Positions 25,422 through 34,102 of a DNA stretch of 64,000 nucleotides are shown piece by piece (within the stretch, counting starts at the first letter, position 1; each line of letters opens with the position of its first letter). Under the pieces are notes generated by a model. It made no database searches and was not told where the DNA came from. It saw nothing but the letters and a program-made list of their open reading frames with translations. Source of the DNA: an uncultured Paracoccaceae bacterium (lineage in GTDB: Bacteria; Pseudomonadota; Alphaproteobacteria; Rhodobacterales; Rhodobacteraceae); assembly GCA_947489445.1 (NCBI GenBank), contig CANLDN010000012.1, positions 1 to 64,000 of the forward strand. Reading direction: 5' to 3'. The translations under genes and the position numbers were made by a program.

Positions 25422-27739
25422 GTGTAGCCAAACCCCTGCCCCATGACGCGGCCAATCTGCATGTCACCGGCACCGCACACTATGTCGACGACATCCCCAC
25501 CCCGGCGGGCACGCTGCACCTCGCCTTTGGCATGGCGGAAATCGCCAAGGGGACCATCACGGCCATGAACCTTGATGCCGTTCGCTCAGCCTCTGGTGTT
25601 GTCGCCGTCCTGACCGCTGATGATCTGCCCTTCGCCAACGATGTCTCACCCTCCATCCATGATGAGCCGCTGCTGGCCACTGGCGATGTCCACTACCTCG
25701 GACAGCCCATCTTTGTCGTCATCGCCAACACCCACCTGAACGCCCGCAAGGCCGCGCGTATGGGTGATATAACCTATGCCGAAGACGCACCCATCCTGAC
25801 CGTCGAACAGGCTCTTGCCGCCGACAGCCGGTTCGAAGATGGCCCGCGCATCTGGTCCAACGGTGACGTCGATCAAGCACTCTCAAACGCGCCCCACCGG
25901 ATCAGCGGCACCATCAACATGGGCGGGCAGGAACATTTCTACCTGGAAGGGCAAGCCGCCCTCGCCCTGCCGCAGGAAGGCGGCGACATGGTGGTCCACA
26001 GCTCCACCCAGCATCCGACCGAAATCCAGCATAAGGTGGCCGAGGCTTTGGGCGTCCCCATGCACGCGGTCCGCTGCGAGATCCGGCGCATGGGCGGCGG
26101 TTTCGGCGGCAAGGAAAGCCAGGGCAATGCGCTGGCCGTCGCCTGCGCTGTGGCTGCACGGGCTACTGGCCGCCCCTGCAAGATGCGCTATGACCGCGAC
26201 GATGACATGATGATCACCGGCAAACGGCATGATTTCCGGATTGATTATGATGCGGGGTTCGATGAGAACGGCAGGCTATTCGGCGTCGATTTCACGCAAA
26301 TCACCCGCTGCGGCTGGGCGCAGGATCTGTCCCTGCCCGTCGCCGACCGGGCGATGCTGCATGCCGACAATGCTTATCACCTGCCCGCCGCCCGGATCAC
26401 CTCGCACCGGCTGAAAACCAACACCCAATCCGCCACCGCCTTTCGCGGCTTCGGCGGGCCGCAGGGGGTGCTGGGGATCGAGCGGGTCATGGATCACATC
26501 GCAGCCACCCTAAATCTAGACCCTACAGAGGTCCGTCGCCGTAATTACTACGCCCCCATGCACAGGGCGACCGCGCAACACCGTAAGGTGGATCTCGATC
26601 CACCGCCCCCCCAGACAACACCCTACAAAATGCCGGTCACCGATTTCATTTTGCATGAAATGACCGAAGACCTGCTCTTGCGTGCCAACTACCACGACAG
26701 GCGCGCTGCCATCGCTGACTGGAACGCCAGCCAATCGATCCTCAAGAAGGGCATCGCTTTCAGCCCCGTGAAATTCGGCATTTCCTTCACGCTAAGCCAC
26801 CTTAATCAGGCAGGCGCGCTGGTGCATGTGTACCAAGACGGCTCCGTCCACATGAACCACGGCGGGACCGAGATGGGGCAAGGGCTGTTCCAGAAGGTGG
26901 CCCAGGTTGCCGCGCACCGGTTCGGGATCGATGTGAGCCATGTCAAGATCACCGCCACCGACACCGGAAAGGTGCCCAACACATCGGCCACTGCAGCCTC
27001 CTCCGGGTCTGACCTCAACGGGATGGCCGTCGCCAACGCATGCGACATCATCCGCGACCGCATCGCCGCCTGCCTTGCCGAACTGCACCAGACCAGCACC
27101 GAAAATATCCAGTTCGAGGATGGTCATGTTCAGATCGGCACCGAACAGATTACCTTTGCCGAGGCCGCGCAGACTGCCTATCTGAACCGCGTCAGCCTGT
27201 CGGCGACAGGGTTCTACAAGACCCCCGGTCTGCAATGGGACCGGATCAAGGGCGAAGGCACCCCGTTTTTCTACTTCGCCCAAGGGGCCGCCATCACCGA
27301 GGTCGTCATCGACACGCTGACGGGTGAAAACCGCATCCTGCGCACCGACATCCTGCACGACGCAGGCGCATCCCTGAACCCGGCCATAGACATCGGCCAG
27401 ATCGAAGGCGGCTATGTGCAGGGCACCGGCTGGCTGACCACCGAGGAACTGGTATGGGACGACAAGGGGCGCCTGCGCACACACGCCCCCGCAACCTACA
27501 AGATCCCCGCCTGCTCGGACCGGCCCGACATCTTCAACGTGGCCCTCTGGGACGCGCCCAACCCGGCGCAGACCATCTATCGATCCAAGGCCGTGGGCGA
27601 ACCACCCTTCATGCTGGGCATCTCCGCCTTTCTAGCCCTCTCCGACGCCGTCAGCGCCTGCGGGCCGAACTACCCCGACCTGCAAGCGCCTGCGACCGCC
27701 GAGGAAGTGCTGAACGCTGTGCAAAGGGCGCGCGGATGA
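25418..27739 (+). CDS. xdhB: Xanthine dehydrogenase large (molybdopterin) subunit
   Basis: A 773-aa molybdenum-cofactor subunit that oxidises hypoxanthine and xanthine to uric acid. Motifs: RRMGGGFGGKESQ (cofactor contact), TAFRGFGGPQGVLGIE (substrate arginine region), HMNHGGTEMGQGLFQK, and the catalytic glutamate in SKAVGEPPFMLG. A palindromic repeat of the GTAAGGTGG type is embedded in frame at about residues 389-397 (HRKVDLDPPPP), in a loop that normally varies in length. It overlaps xdhA and xdhC by 4 bp each. Confidence 0.97.
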   Translation: MSVAKPLPHDAANLHVTGTAHYVDDIPTPAGTLHLAFGMAEIAKGTITAMNLDAVRSASGVVAVLTADDLPFANDVSPSIHDEPLLATGDVHYLGQPIFVVIANTHLNARKAARMGDITYAEDAPILTVEQALAADSRFEDGPRIWSNGDVDQALSNAPHRISGTINMGGQEHFYLEGQAALALPQEGGDMVVHSSTQHPTEIQHKVAEALGVPMHAVRCEIRRMGGGFGGKESQGNALAVACAVAARATGRPCKMRYDRDDDMMITGKRHDFRIDYDAGFDENGRLFGVDFTQITRCGWAQDLSLPVADRAMLHADNAYHLPAARITSHRLKTNTQSATAFRGFGGPQGVLGIERVMDHIAATLNLDPTEVRRRNYYAPMHRATAQHRKVDLDPPPPQTTPYKMPVTDFILHEMTEDLLLRANYHDRRAAIADWNASQSILKKGIAFSPVKFGISFTLSHLNQAGALVHVYQDGSVHMNHGGTEMGQGLFQKVAQVAAHRFGIDVSHVKITATDTGKVPNTSATAASSGSDLNGMAVANACDIIRDRIAACLAELHQTSTENIQFEDGHVQIGTEQITFAEAAQTAYLNRVSLSATGFYKTPGLQWDRIKGEGTPFFYFAQGAAITEVVIDTLTGENRILRTDILHDAGASLNPAIDIGQIEGGYVQGTGWLTTEELVWDDKGRLRTHAPATYKIPACSDRPDIFNVALWDAPNPAQTIYRSKAVGEPPFMLGISAFLALSDAVSACGPNYPDLQAPATAEEVLNAVQRARG
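26583..26608. repeat. Palindromic repeat copy 4, inside the xdhB reading frame
   Basis: GTAAGGTGGATC-TC-GATCCACC, then GCCCC. It matches the start (GTAAGGTGG), spacing and C-rich tail of copy 1 but with compensating changes GGT to GAT and ACC to ATC that keep the stem. It encodes about nine residues of XdhB without a frameshift. Confidence 0.65.
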
Positions 27740-28476
27740 CAGATTGCATCCGCATCACCATCACCAGAACCGCAGGGTCGGTGCCGCGTGAGGCGGGCAC
27801 ACAGATGCTGGTCCACGCGGACCGTATCGAGGGCACCATCGGCGGCGGTACGTTGGAATGGGAGGCGATGGCGGAGGCCCGCAAGATGCTAGTCGATGGG
27901 CGCGAGACGCTGGCGCGCACGATCCCGCTTGGCCCCGCGCTGGGGCAGTGCTGCGGCGGGTCCGTCATGCTGACATGGGACCGGGCCGAGGCGCTGGCGG
28001 CCTCGCCCGGACGTCCGCTCTGGGTTTACGGCGCGGGGCATGTGGGCCGCGCCATCGTGCATGTCATGGACCCCCTGCCCGATTTCGAGATCACCTGGGT
28101 CGATACCCATGCAGACCGTTTCCCCGAAACTGAGGTCACAACACTGGTCGCCAAGGACCCAGCCCAGATCGTCAAACATGCGCCCGCAGGCGCCGACCAT
28201 CTGATTCTGACCTATAGCCACGAGATCGACCTCGCCCTGTGCCATGCCATCTTGAGCCATGATTTCCACACGGCGGGCCTCATCGGCTCCGCCACCAAAT
28301 GGGCGCGTTTCAGGAAACGGCTGGCGGCATTGGGGCACACATCTGAACAAATCGCACGCATCGCCTGCCCCATCGGTGACCCTTTGTTAGGCAAACACCC
28401 CGCAGCCATTGCACTTGGCGTCGCAACCGCCATGATCAGCCCGCAGAATCGCGCGATCAAGGACCACGCCGGATGA
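27736..28476 (+). CDS. xdhC: Xanthine dehydrogenase accessory protein
   Basis: A 246-aa XdhC, which binds molybdenum cofactor, helps its sulfuration and inserts it into XdhB. The N-terminal half has SVPREAGTQMLV, GTIGGGTLEWEAM and GQCCGGSVML, all XdhC signatures. The C-terminal Rossmann half has VYGAGHVGRAIVHV and LIGSATKWARFRKRL. The ATG overlaps the xdhB stop and its own stop overlaps the ABC ATPase start (ATGA both times), so all are coupled. Confidence 0.96.
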   Translation: MTDCIRITITRTAGSVPREAGTQMLVHADRIEGTIGGGTLEWEAMAEARKMLVDGRETLARTIPLGPALGQCCGGSVMLTWDRAEALAASPGRPLWVYGAGHVGRAIVHVMDPLPDFEITWVDTHADRFPETEVTTLVAKDPAQIVKHAPAGADHLILTYSHEIDLALCHAILSHDFHTAGLIGSATKWARFRKRLAALGHTSEQIARIACPIGDPLLGKHPAAIALGVATAMISPQNRAIKDHAG

Positions 28477-29996
28477 ATAGCCCACTACTGCGCCTGTCCG
28501 GCCTGACCAAAGCCTACCCGGGGGTCATTGCGAACAAGGATGTGTCCTTCGATATTCTGCCCGGTGAGGTGCATGCGCTCTTGGGCGAAAACGGTGCGGG
28601 CAAATCCACGCTTGTCAAAACCATCTATGGCCTCGTCAAACCCGACAGCGGGACCATGACGCTGCAAGGCCAGCCGTTCCAGCCGCCCGAACCGCGTGCG
28701 GCCCGTGCCGCCGGTGTCGCTATGGTGTTCCAGCATTTTTCGCTGTTCGACGCAATGAACGTCGCCGAAAACATCGCCCTTGGCATGGAAAACCCGCCGC
28801 CCCAGCGCGAAATTGCAGCACAGGTGCGCAAGGTGTCGGATCAATATGGCTTGCCGCTGGACCCCGACCGGATCGTGGGTGAGCTTTCTGCAGGCGAACG
28901 GCAACGGGTTGAGATTATCCGCTGTCTGCTGCAGGATCCCAAGCTCTTGATCATGGACGAACCCACATCGGTCCTAACCCCGCAAGAGGTTGCGATCCTG
29001 TTCGAAACGCTGCGCAAGCTTAGCAGCGAGGGGACCGCGATCCTTTATATCTCGCATAAGCTGGAAGAAATCCGGACCCTTTGCGACAATGCCACCGTGT
29101 TGCGGCTGGGTGAGGTGGTGGGTGAATGCGACCCCAAAACCACGTCGGCCCGCGACATGGCCGAACTGATGGTTGGCAGCAAACTGCATGTGCCGGAAAA
29201 GGCGGATAAACCGGCTGGCGATACTGTCCTGACCCTGCAAAACCTTAGCGCCAAGGCACCGCATCGGTTTGGCACGGCGCTGAAGGATATCACGCTTGAA
29301 GTCCGCAAAGGCGAGGTGCTGGGCATCGGCGGGGTGGCCGGCAACGGGCAGGATGAACTGGTTGCAGCCCTGTCAGGCGAAATGCGGGTTGCCCCGGCGA
29401 TGATCAGCTATCAGGGCCGCGCCATCGGGCAAATGGCCCCGAACGCGCGGCGCAGGATCGGCCTGCTGGCCGCGCCAGAGGAACGGATGGGCCATGCCGC
29501 CGCCCCGGATATGTCGCTGACCGAAAACGCAGTGATGACCGCGATGACCCGGCAGGAGCTGACCAGCAGGGGCTTTGTGCATTGGGGCAAGGCGCGCAGC
29601 TTTGCCGAAGGGGTGATCAAGACCTTCGACGTGCGCACCCCCGGCCCCGCCAATGCGGCGCGGTCCCTGTCCGGCGGGAACCTGCAGAAATTCGTGATCG
29701 GACGCGAGATCATGCAGGACCCTGACGTGCTGGTCGTCAACCAGCCCACATGGGGTGTCGATGCATCCGCCGCCGCCGCGATCCGGCAGGCGCTGCTGGA
29801 TCTGGCGGCCAAAGGGGCGGCGGTGATCGTGATCAGCCAGGACTTGGACGAGCTGATGGAAATCTCTGATCGCTTTGCTGCGCTGAACGAAGGCCGTTTG
29901 TCTGCGCCGCGTCCCGCAAAGGGGCTGACGGTGGAGGAAATCGGCCTGATGCTGGGTGGTGCGCATGACATGGAGGTCGCCCATGTCGATGCTTAG
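28473..29996 (+). CDS. Purine/nucleoside ABC transporter ATP-binding protein (double ABC)
   Basis: A 507-aa ATPase with two ABC domains in one chain, as in sugar and nucleoside importers of the BMP class. The first domain has Walker A GENGAGKST, signature LSAGERQRVEII and Walker B LLIMDEPTS. The second has a degenerate Walker A (GVAGNGQDEL) and signature LSGGNLQKFVIGRE, as usual for this family. It is coupled to xdhC, so the transporter most likely imports purines or nucleosides for XdhAB. It is followed by a 99-bp gap full of inverted repeats before the first permease. Confidence 0.94.
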   Translation: MNSPLLRLSGLTKAYPGVIANKDVSFDILPGEVHALLGENGAGKSTLVKTIYGLVKPDSGTMTLQGQPFQPPEPRAARAAGVAMVFQHFSLFDAMNVAENIALGMENPPPQREIAAQVRKVSDQYGLPLDPDRIVGELSAGERQRVEIIRCLLQDPKLLIMDEPTSVLTPQEVAILFETLRKLSSEGTAILYISHKLEEIRTLCDNATVLRLGEVVGECDPKTTSARDMAELMVGSKLHVPEKADKPAGDTVLTLQNLSAKAPHRFGTALKDITLEVRKGEVLGIGGVAGNGQDELVAALSGEMRVAPAMISYQGRAIGQMAPNARRRIGLLAAPEERMGHAAAPDMSLTENAVMTAMTRQELTSRGFVHWGKARSFAEGVIKTFDVRTPGPANAARSLSGGNLQKFVIGREIMQDPDVLVVNQPTWGVDASAAAAIRQALLDLAAKGAAVIVISQDLDELMEISDRFAALNEGRLSAPRPAKGLTVEEIGLMLGGAHDMEVAHVDA

Positions 29997-30000
29997 AGGA

Positions 30001-30095
30001 ACAGAGGGCATCGCTCGGACCTCGGGGTGGGTGCGAAGCGCCCTCCCCATGGGGGAGGTCCGGGCGCTGCCCGGCTGCGCCGGGCGGTGTACCCC
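30001..30095. repeat. Nested inverted-repeat cluster within the operon
   Basis: Three stems nest or abut here: GGACCTC/GAGGTCC (30017-30023 with 30055-30061), the near-perfect CCTCCCC-ATG-GGGGAGG (30042-30058), and GCCCGG-CTGCG-CCGGGC (30069-30085). AGCGCCC (30037-30043) also pairs with GGGCGCT (30062-30068). Neighbouring genes in the operon overlap or abut, so this 99-bp gap stands out as an inserted, REP-like palindromic element. Confidence 0.6.
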
Positions 30096-31178
30096 ATGAT
30101 CGCCCTAGAAAAACGCCCCCAGCCGTCACGCTTCTGGACCTTTGCCACACCGCTTCTCGCCGTCATCCTGACGATGATCTGCGGCGGTCTGCTGTTCGCC
30201 GCCCTCGGCAAGAACCCCTTCGAGACGATCCGCACGATCTTCTTCGACCCACTCTTCTCTGAATTCGCGTGGTTCTACCGCCCGCAACTGCTGATCAAAG
30301 GCGCCCCCCTTGTCCTGATTGCCATCGGCCTGTCATTCGGGTTCCGCGCCGGTATCTGGAACATCGGGGCAGAGGGTCAGTATATCGTCGGTGCCATTTG
30401 CGGGGCGGCGGTGGGATTAGCGTTCTATCCAACCGAGTCTTTTATCATCTTCCCCCTGATGATTGTCGCGGGCGCTTTGGGTGGCCTGCTCTGGGCCATG
30501 ATCCCCGGTGTCCTCCGCGTGAAATTCGGCACCAATGAAATCCTCGTCTCACTGATGCTCGTCTATGTGGCCGAACAATTGCTGGCCTCCATGGCGCTGG
30601 GGGCCTTGCGCAATCCAGACGGCATGGGCTTTCCCGGTAGCCGGAACCTTTCTCAATACCCGTCCGCCGCAAACCTCGAAATCATTCAAGGATCGGGCAT
30701 GCATTGGGGCGTGTTAACCGCTTTCATCGCCGTGATCTTCGCCTATGTCGCCCTCTCGCGGCATGTCTTTGGCTTCCACGTCCGGCTGGCAGGCCAAAGC
30801 CCCCGCGCCGCCCGGTTCGCTGGCGTGAACCCCGCTGCCCTGATCCTGATCTGCATGGGGCTATCAGGCGCGCTCGCAGGCCTTGCCGGTCTGTTCGAGG
30901 TCGCTGGCCCCGCAGGCCAGATCAGCATCGATTTCAACGTGGGCTACGGATTCACAGCGATCATCGTGGCCTTCCTCGGGCGGCTGCACCCGGTGGGCAT
31001 ATTGCTGGCGGGCGGCCTGATGGCGCTGACCTATATCGGCGGCGAGATTGCGCAGTCGAACCTTGGGCTGCCACTGGCCGCGATCCAGTTGATGCAGGGG
31101 ATGCTGCTGTTCTTCCTGCTGGCTGTGGATGTGCTGACGAATTACCGCATGCGGTTTGGGCAGGGAAAACCCGCATGA
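30096..31178 (+). CDS. ABC transporter permease (BMP-type nucleoside/purine importer)
   Basis: A 360-aa inner-membrane permease of the BPD_transp_2 family. The hallmark segment FRAGIWNIGAEGQYIVGAI is present, as are NEILVSLMLVYVAEQLL and FAGVNPAALI. It has about eight to ten helices. The start MIALEKRPQPSRF is chosen since upstream sequence is the palindromic element. The stop overlaps the ATG of the small 107-aa protein by 4 bp. It works with the upstream ATPase and the second permease. Confidence 0.94.
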   Translation: MIALEKRPQPSRFWTFATPLLAVILTMICGGLLFAALGKNPFETIRTIFFDPLFSEFAWFYRPQLLIKGAPLVLIAIGLSFGFRAGIWNIGAEGQYIVGAICGAAVGLAFYPTESFIIFPLMIVAGALGGLLWAMIPGVLRVKFGTNEILVSLMLVYVAEQLLASMALGALRNPDGMGFPGSRNLSQYPSAANLEIIQGSGMHWGVLTAFIAVIFAYVALSRHVFGFHVRLAGQSPRAARFAGVNPAALILICMGLSGALAGLAGLFEVAGPAGQISIDFNVGYGFTAIIVAFLGRLHPVGILLAGGLMALTYIGGEIAQSNLGLPLAAIQLMQGMLLFFLLAVDVLTNYRMRFGQGKPA

Positions 31179-31498
31179 CAGATCGCTCAACAACACCGTT
31201 CCGCATCGATCAAGGCATCGCCATATTTGGGAGTAGCATGTATGGCGCGATCTACGGGTTTCTCTACGCGGCACTATGGCCTGTATTGATCCTGATGCTG
31301 TGCGCACACGCCATACAAGTCGCTATCCGGTCATGGCGTTATGTCCGCGCAAAGCGAAACGGCGACATGACGCGGGCTGAACCCTTCCGTCTTATGATTC
31401 ATAACCGTGCGCTTTCTGTGCGGGCCGAATGGATGTGGCTCGTCATCGGGTTTGTGGCTGTGGTGTCAGGGATCGAAATCAGCGGGGTGCTGACCTGA
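31175..31498 (+). CDS. Small membrane protein between two ABC permease genes
   Basis: A 107-aa protein with two clear hydrophobic segments, about residues 24-48 and 83-104, separated by a basic loop (RSWRYVRAKRNGDMTRAEPF). The ATG overlaps the first permease stop (ATGA) and its TGA overlaps the second permease ATG (TGATG). No family is recognised. It could be an extra subunit or assembly factor of this importer, and is too tightly embedded to be an accident. Confidence 0.65.
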   Translation: MTDRSTTPFRIDQGIAIFGSSMYGAIYGFLYAALWPVLILMLCAHAIQVAIRSWRYVRAKRNGDMTRAEPFRLMIHNRALSVRAEWMWLVIGFVAVVSGIEISGVLT

Positions 31499-32412
31499 TG
31501 GACCTTACCGCGATCAACCCTATCCTCCTGCTTGCCTCGCTCATGGTGGCCGCAACGCCCATCCTGCTGGCTGCCATCGGCGAACTTGTGGTCGAACGGT
31601 CGGGTGTCCTGAACCTCGGGGTCGAGGGGATGATGATCACCGGAGCGGTCTGCGGGTTCATTGTGGCCGTTAATACCGGCTCACCCTGGCTGGGTTTCAT
31701 CGGGGCCGCTATTGGTGGCGCGATCCTGTCGCTTGTCTTTGGCCTGCTGACACAGCTGCTCTTGTCTAACCAGGTTGCAACCGGCCTCGCCCTTACCCTT
31801 TTCGGCCTCGGCCTCTCTGCGCTGATGGGCCAAGGCTATATCGGCATCAAGGCACCATCCTTCCCCGATTGGCACATCCCCCTACTGGGCGACATCCCCG
31901 TCATCGGGCCGATCATTTTCCAACATGACCCCATGGTCTATGTCGGACTCATCATCGTCGGGGCTACTTGGACCTTTCTCAAATACGCCCGCGCCGGGCT
32001 GATCCTGCGGGCGGTCGGCGAAAACCACGAAGCGGCCCATGCACTTGGCTATCATGTGATCCGGGTGCGGCTGCTGGCCATCATGTTCGGCGGGGCCTGC
32101 GCGGGGCTGGGGGGCGCTTACCTGAGCCTTGTGCGCGTGCCGCAATGGACCGAAGGAATGACCGCCGGGGCTGGCTGGATCGCTCTGGCCATCGTCGTCT
32201 TTGCCAGCTGGCGGCCCGGGCGGCTTCTGATCGGTGCCTATTTGTTCGGCGGGGTGACGGTTCTCCAGCTTAATCTGCAAGCCGCGGGCGTGTCCGTGCC
32301 AGTCGAATACCTTTCGATGTCGCCCTATCTGGCCACCATCGCCGTTCTGGTTATTATGCGGGCGGGACGGGCGCCGGGGTCACTGGGCCAATCTTTCCAT
32401 GCCTCACGCTGA
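31498..32412 (+). CDS. Second ABC transporter permease (BMP-type)
   Basis: A 304-aa permease, the usual partner of the first. It shows ERSGVLNLGVEGMMITGAV, the cognate of the NIGAEGQY motif, then LALTLFGLGLSALMG and RAVGENHEAAHALGYHVIRV. It has about eight helices. The ATG overlaps the stop codon of the 107-aa gene. Its stop lies 30 bp before the binding-protein gene. Confidence 0.94.
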   Translation: MDLTAINPILLLASLMVAATPILLAAIGELVVERSGVLNLGVEGMMITGAVCGFIVAVNTGSPWLGFIGAAIGGAILSLVFGLLTQLLLSNQVATGLALTLFGLGLSALMGQGYIGIKAPSFPDWHIPLLGDIPVIGPIIFQHDPMVYVGLIIVGATWTFLKYARAGLILRAVGENHEAAHALGYHVIRVRLLAIMFGGACAGLGGAYLSLVRVPQWTEGMTAGAGWIALAIVVFASWRPGRLLIGAYLFGGVTVLQLNLQAAGVSVPVEYLSMSPYLATIAVLVIMRAGRAPGSLGQSFHASR

Positions 32413-32442
32413 GGCGACTTCAAGACCACCAAGGGGATGAGT

Positions 32443-33519
32443 ATGACGATGAAAACAATTCTGGCCGGGGCGACGCTCGCGCTTGGCATGGCAACGGGGG
32501 CATTTGCGGACGGTCACCAAACAAAGGTCGGCTTTGTCTATGTCGGCCCCGTCGGTGATGGCGGCTGGACCTACGAGCACGATCAGGGGCGATTGGCCGT
32601 CGAGGAACATTTTGGCGACGCAGTTGAAACTGTGTTTGTTGAAAGCGTTCCTGAAGGACCGGACGCCGAACGGGTCATGACCCAGATGGCGCTGGGCGGG
32701 GCTGATCTGATCTTTACCACATCGTTCGGATACATGGATCAGACCATCAACATCGCGGCCAAGTTTCCTGACGTGAAATTCGAACACGCGACAGGATACA
32801 AGCAGGCGGATAACGTATCGGTCTACTCAGCCCGCTTTTACGAAGGGCGCGCCGTTCAAGGGCACATCGCCGGGCACATGACCGAAAGCAATATCATCGG
32901 CTACATCGCCTCTTTCCCGATCCCAGAGGTTATCCGGGGCATCAACGCCGCCTATATCCATGCGCGCGAAGTGAACCCCGATGTCGAATTCAAGATCATC
33001 TGGGCCTACACATGGTTCGACCCTGCGAAAGAGGCCGAAGCAGCAACCGTGCTGATCGAACAGGGCGCTGACGTGATCTTGCAGCACACTGACAGCACCG
33101 CACCGCAAGCCGCGGCACAGGCAGCGGGCAATGTCGTCACCTTTGGGCAGGCATCTGACATGGCTGAATTCGGGCCGTTCCCGCGCGTGTCATCCATCAT
33201 CGACAATTGGGCGCCCTATTATATCGCCCGCACGCAGGCGGTGATTGATGGGACATGGGAAAGCACCAACACCTGGGACGGGATCGGACCGGGCATGGTT
33301 GGCATCGGTGAGATCACGGACGCCGTACCCGCCGAGGTCAAAGCCTCTGCGGAGGCCATGGTCGAAGCCTTGCGTACCGGTGAATATCACGCCTTTACCG
33401 GACCGATCAACAAGCAGGACGGGTCTGCATGGTTGGCAGATGGCGAAGTGGCCGATGATGGCACGCTGGCGGGCATGAACTTCTATGTCGAAGGGCTGAC
33501 CGGCGACATTCCACAATAG
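32443..33519 (+). CDS. BMP-family substrate-binding protein (purine/nucleoside)
   Basis: A 358-aa periplasmic lipoprotein-like or secreted binding protein of the BMP/PnrA family. The signal peptide is MTMKTILAGATLALGMATGA. The fold starts KVGFVYVGPVGDGGWTYEHD, a family marker, and ends with the FTGPINKQDGSAW segment. AAGGGG 6 nt upstream supports this ATG; one two codons earlier directly abuts the site. As last gene of the xdh operon it probably captures xanthine, hypoxanthine or nucleosides. A strong terminator follows. Confidence 0.93.
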   Translation: MTMKTILAGATLALGMATGAFADGHQTKVGFVYVGPVGDGGWTYEHDQGRLAVEEHFGDAVETVFVESVPEGPDAERVMTQMALGGADLIFTTSFGYMDQTINIAAKFPDVKFEHATGYKQADNVSVYSARFYEGRAVQGHIAGHMTESNIIGYIASFPIPEVIRGINAAYIHAREVNPDVEFKIIWAYTWFDPAKEAEAATVLIEQGADVILQHTDSTAPQAAAQAAGNVVTFGQASDMAEFGPFPRVSSIIDNWAPYYIARTQAVIDGTWESTNTWDGIGPGMVGIGEITDAVPAEVKASAEAMVEALRTGEYHAFTGPINKQDGSAWLADGEVADDGTLAGMNFYVEGLTGDIPQ

Positions 33520-33542
33520 ATTTCAGAAACGACATGGACGGA

Positions 33543-33566
33543 GCCCCGCCATCGGCGGGGCTTTTC
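33543..33566 (+). terminator. Intrinsic terminator of the xdh/ABC operon
   Basis: A perfect 8-bp stem GCCCCGCC-ATC-GGCGGGGC is followed by TTTTC, 24 bp after the binding-protein stop codon. Confidence 0.9.
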
Positions 33567-34102
33567 TTTGAGTAAGGAAAGCTGCTTTGCAGTAGGCGAA
33601 TTCGATTCGTATGGAGTCAAAGTTTTGCAGTGGAATCCAAAAGAATCTGCACCTCATAGAAGCATATGAGATGCAATTTTGACACATTTCAGTCGCGAAA
33701 ACTTCCGAGCAAAAGTTACTTAAGCGTGCATCGACGCACGACAAGATTGAACCGCGGAAAAGTCACTTCCGGTGGGGTTGAATAAAAAATATAGTATATT
33801 TTTCAGTAGGTTAATTACTTGATCAAACTTCATATCACAGAGTGATTTGGACAAGCAAAAAAAGTCTGCCACAGAGCATCCACGATCCCGCCGTCGGCAT
33901 TTTGACGAAAAAAGTGCACATTGGTTCCTATACTTTAGTTAGTCCGGTGATATGTCTTGACGCCTCATTCTGTGCACAAATTACACGCACGTTAAGAGAT
34001 GTGGTGCAAAGGTTTCTTGCGGCCCACATGTATTTGAATTGTTTGCTGCAACGACTGTTTAGAGTCGAAGCGGGTAGAACGAGTTGGTAAATGGAGAATA
34101 GA
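33567..34102. other. AT-rich 536-bp intergenic region
   Basis: No gene is recognised. The stretch is clearly AT-richer than its surroundings. It contains a perfect 19-bp palindrome at 33785-33803 and the GGAG ribosome binding site of the following gene at its end. It probably holds the regulated promoter of the PBP-OmpA/PilJ module. Confidence 0.55.
33785..33803. promoter_or_regulatory. Perfect AT-only palindrome, operator candidate
   Basis: AAAAATATA-G-TATATTTTT, two perfect 9-bp arms around a single base. Such a site in an AT-rich upstream region is a plausible regulator site or a very AT-rich promoter part. No regulator gene is adjacent. Confidence 0.4.

Noticed and set aside
26792..27484. 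230-codon open frame on the minus strand
   Set aside because: Antisense to the molybdopterin subunit xdhB, with no independent signal.
33842..34090. 82-codon open frame before the PBP-OmpA gene
   Set aside because: No ribosome binding site, odd composition, and it occupies the AT-rich regulatory region.
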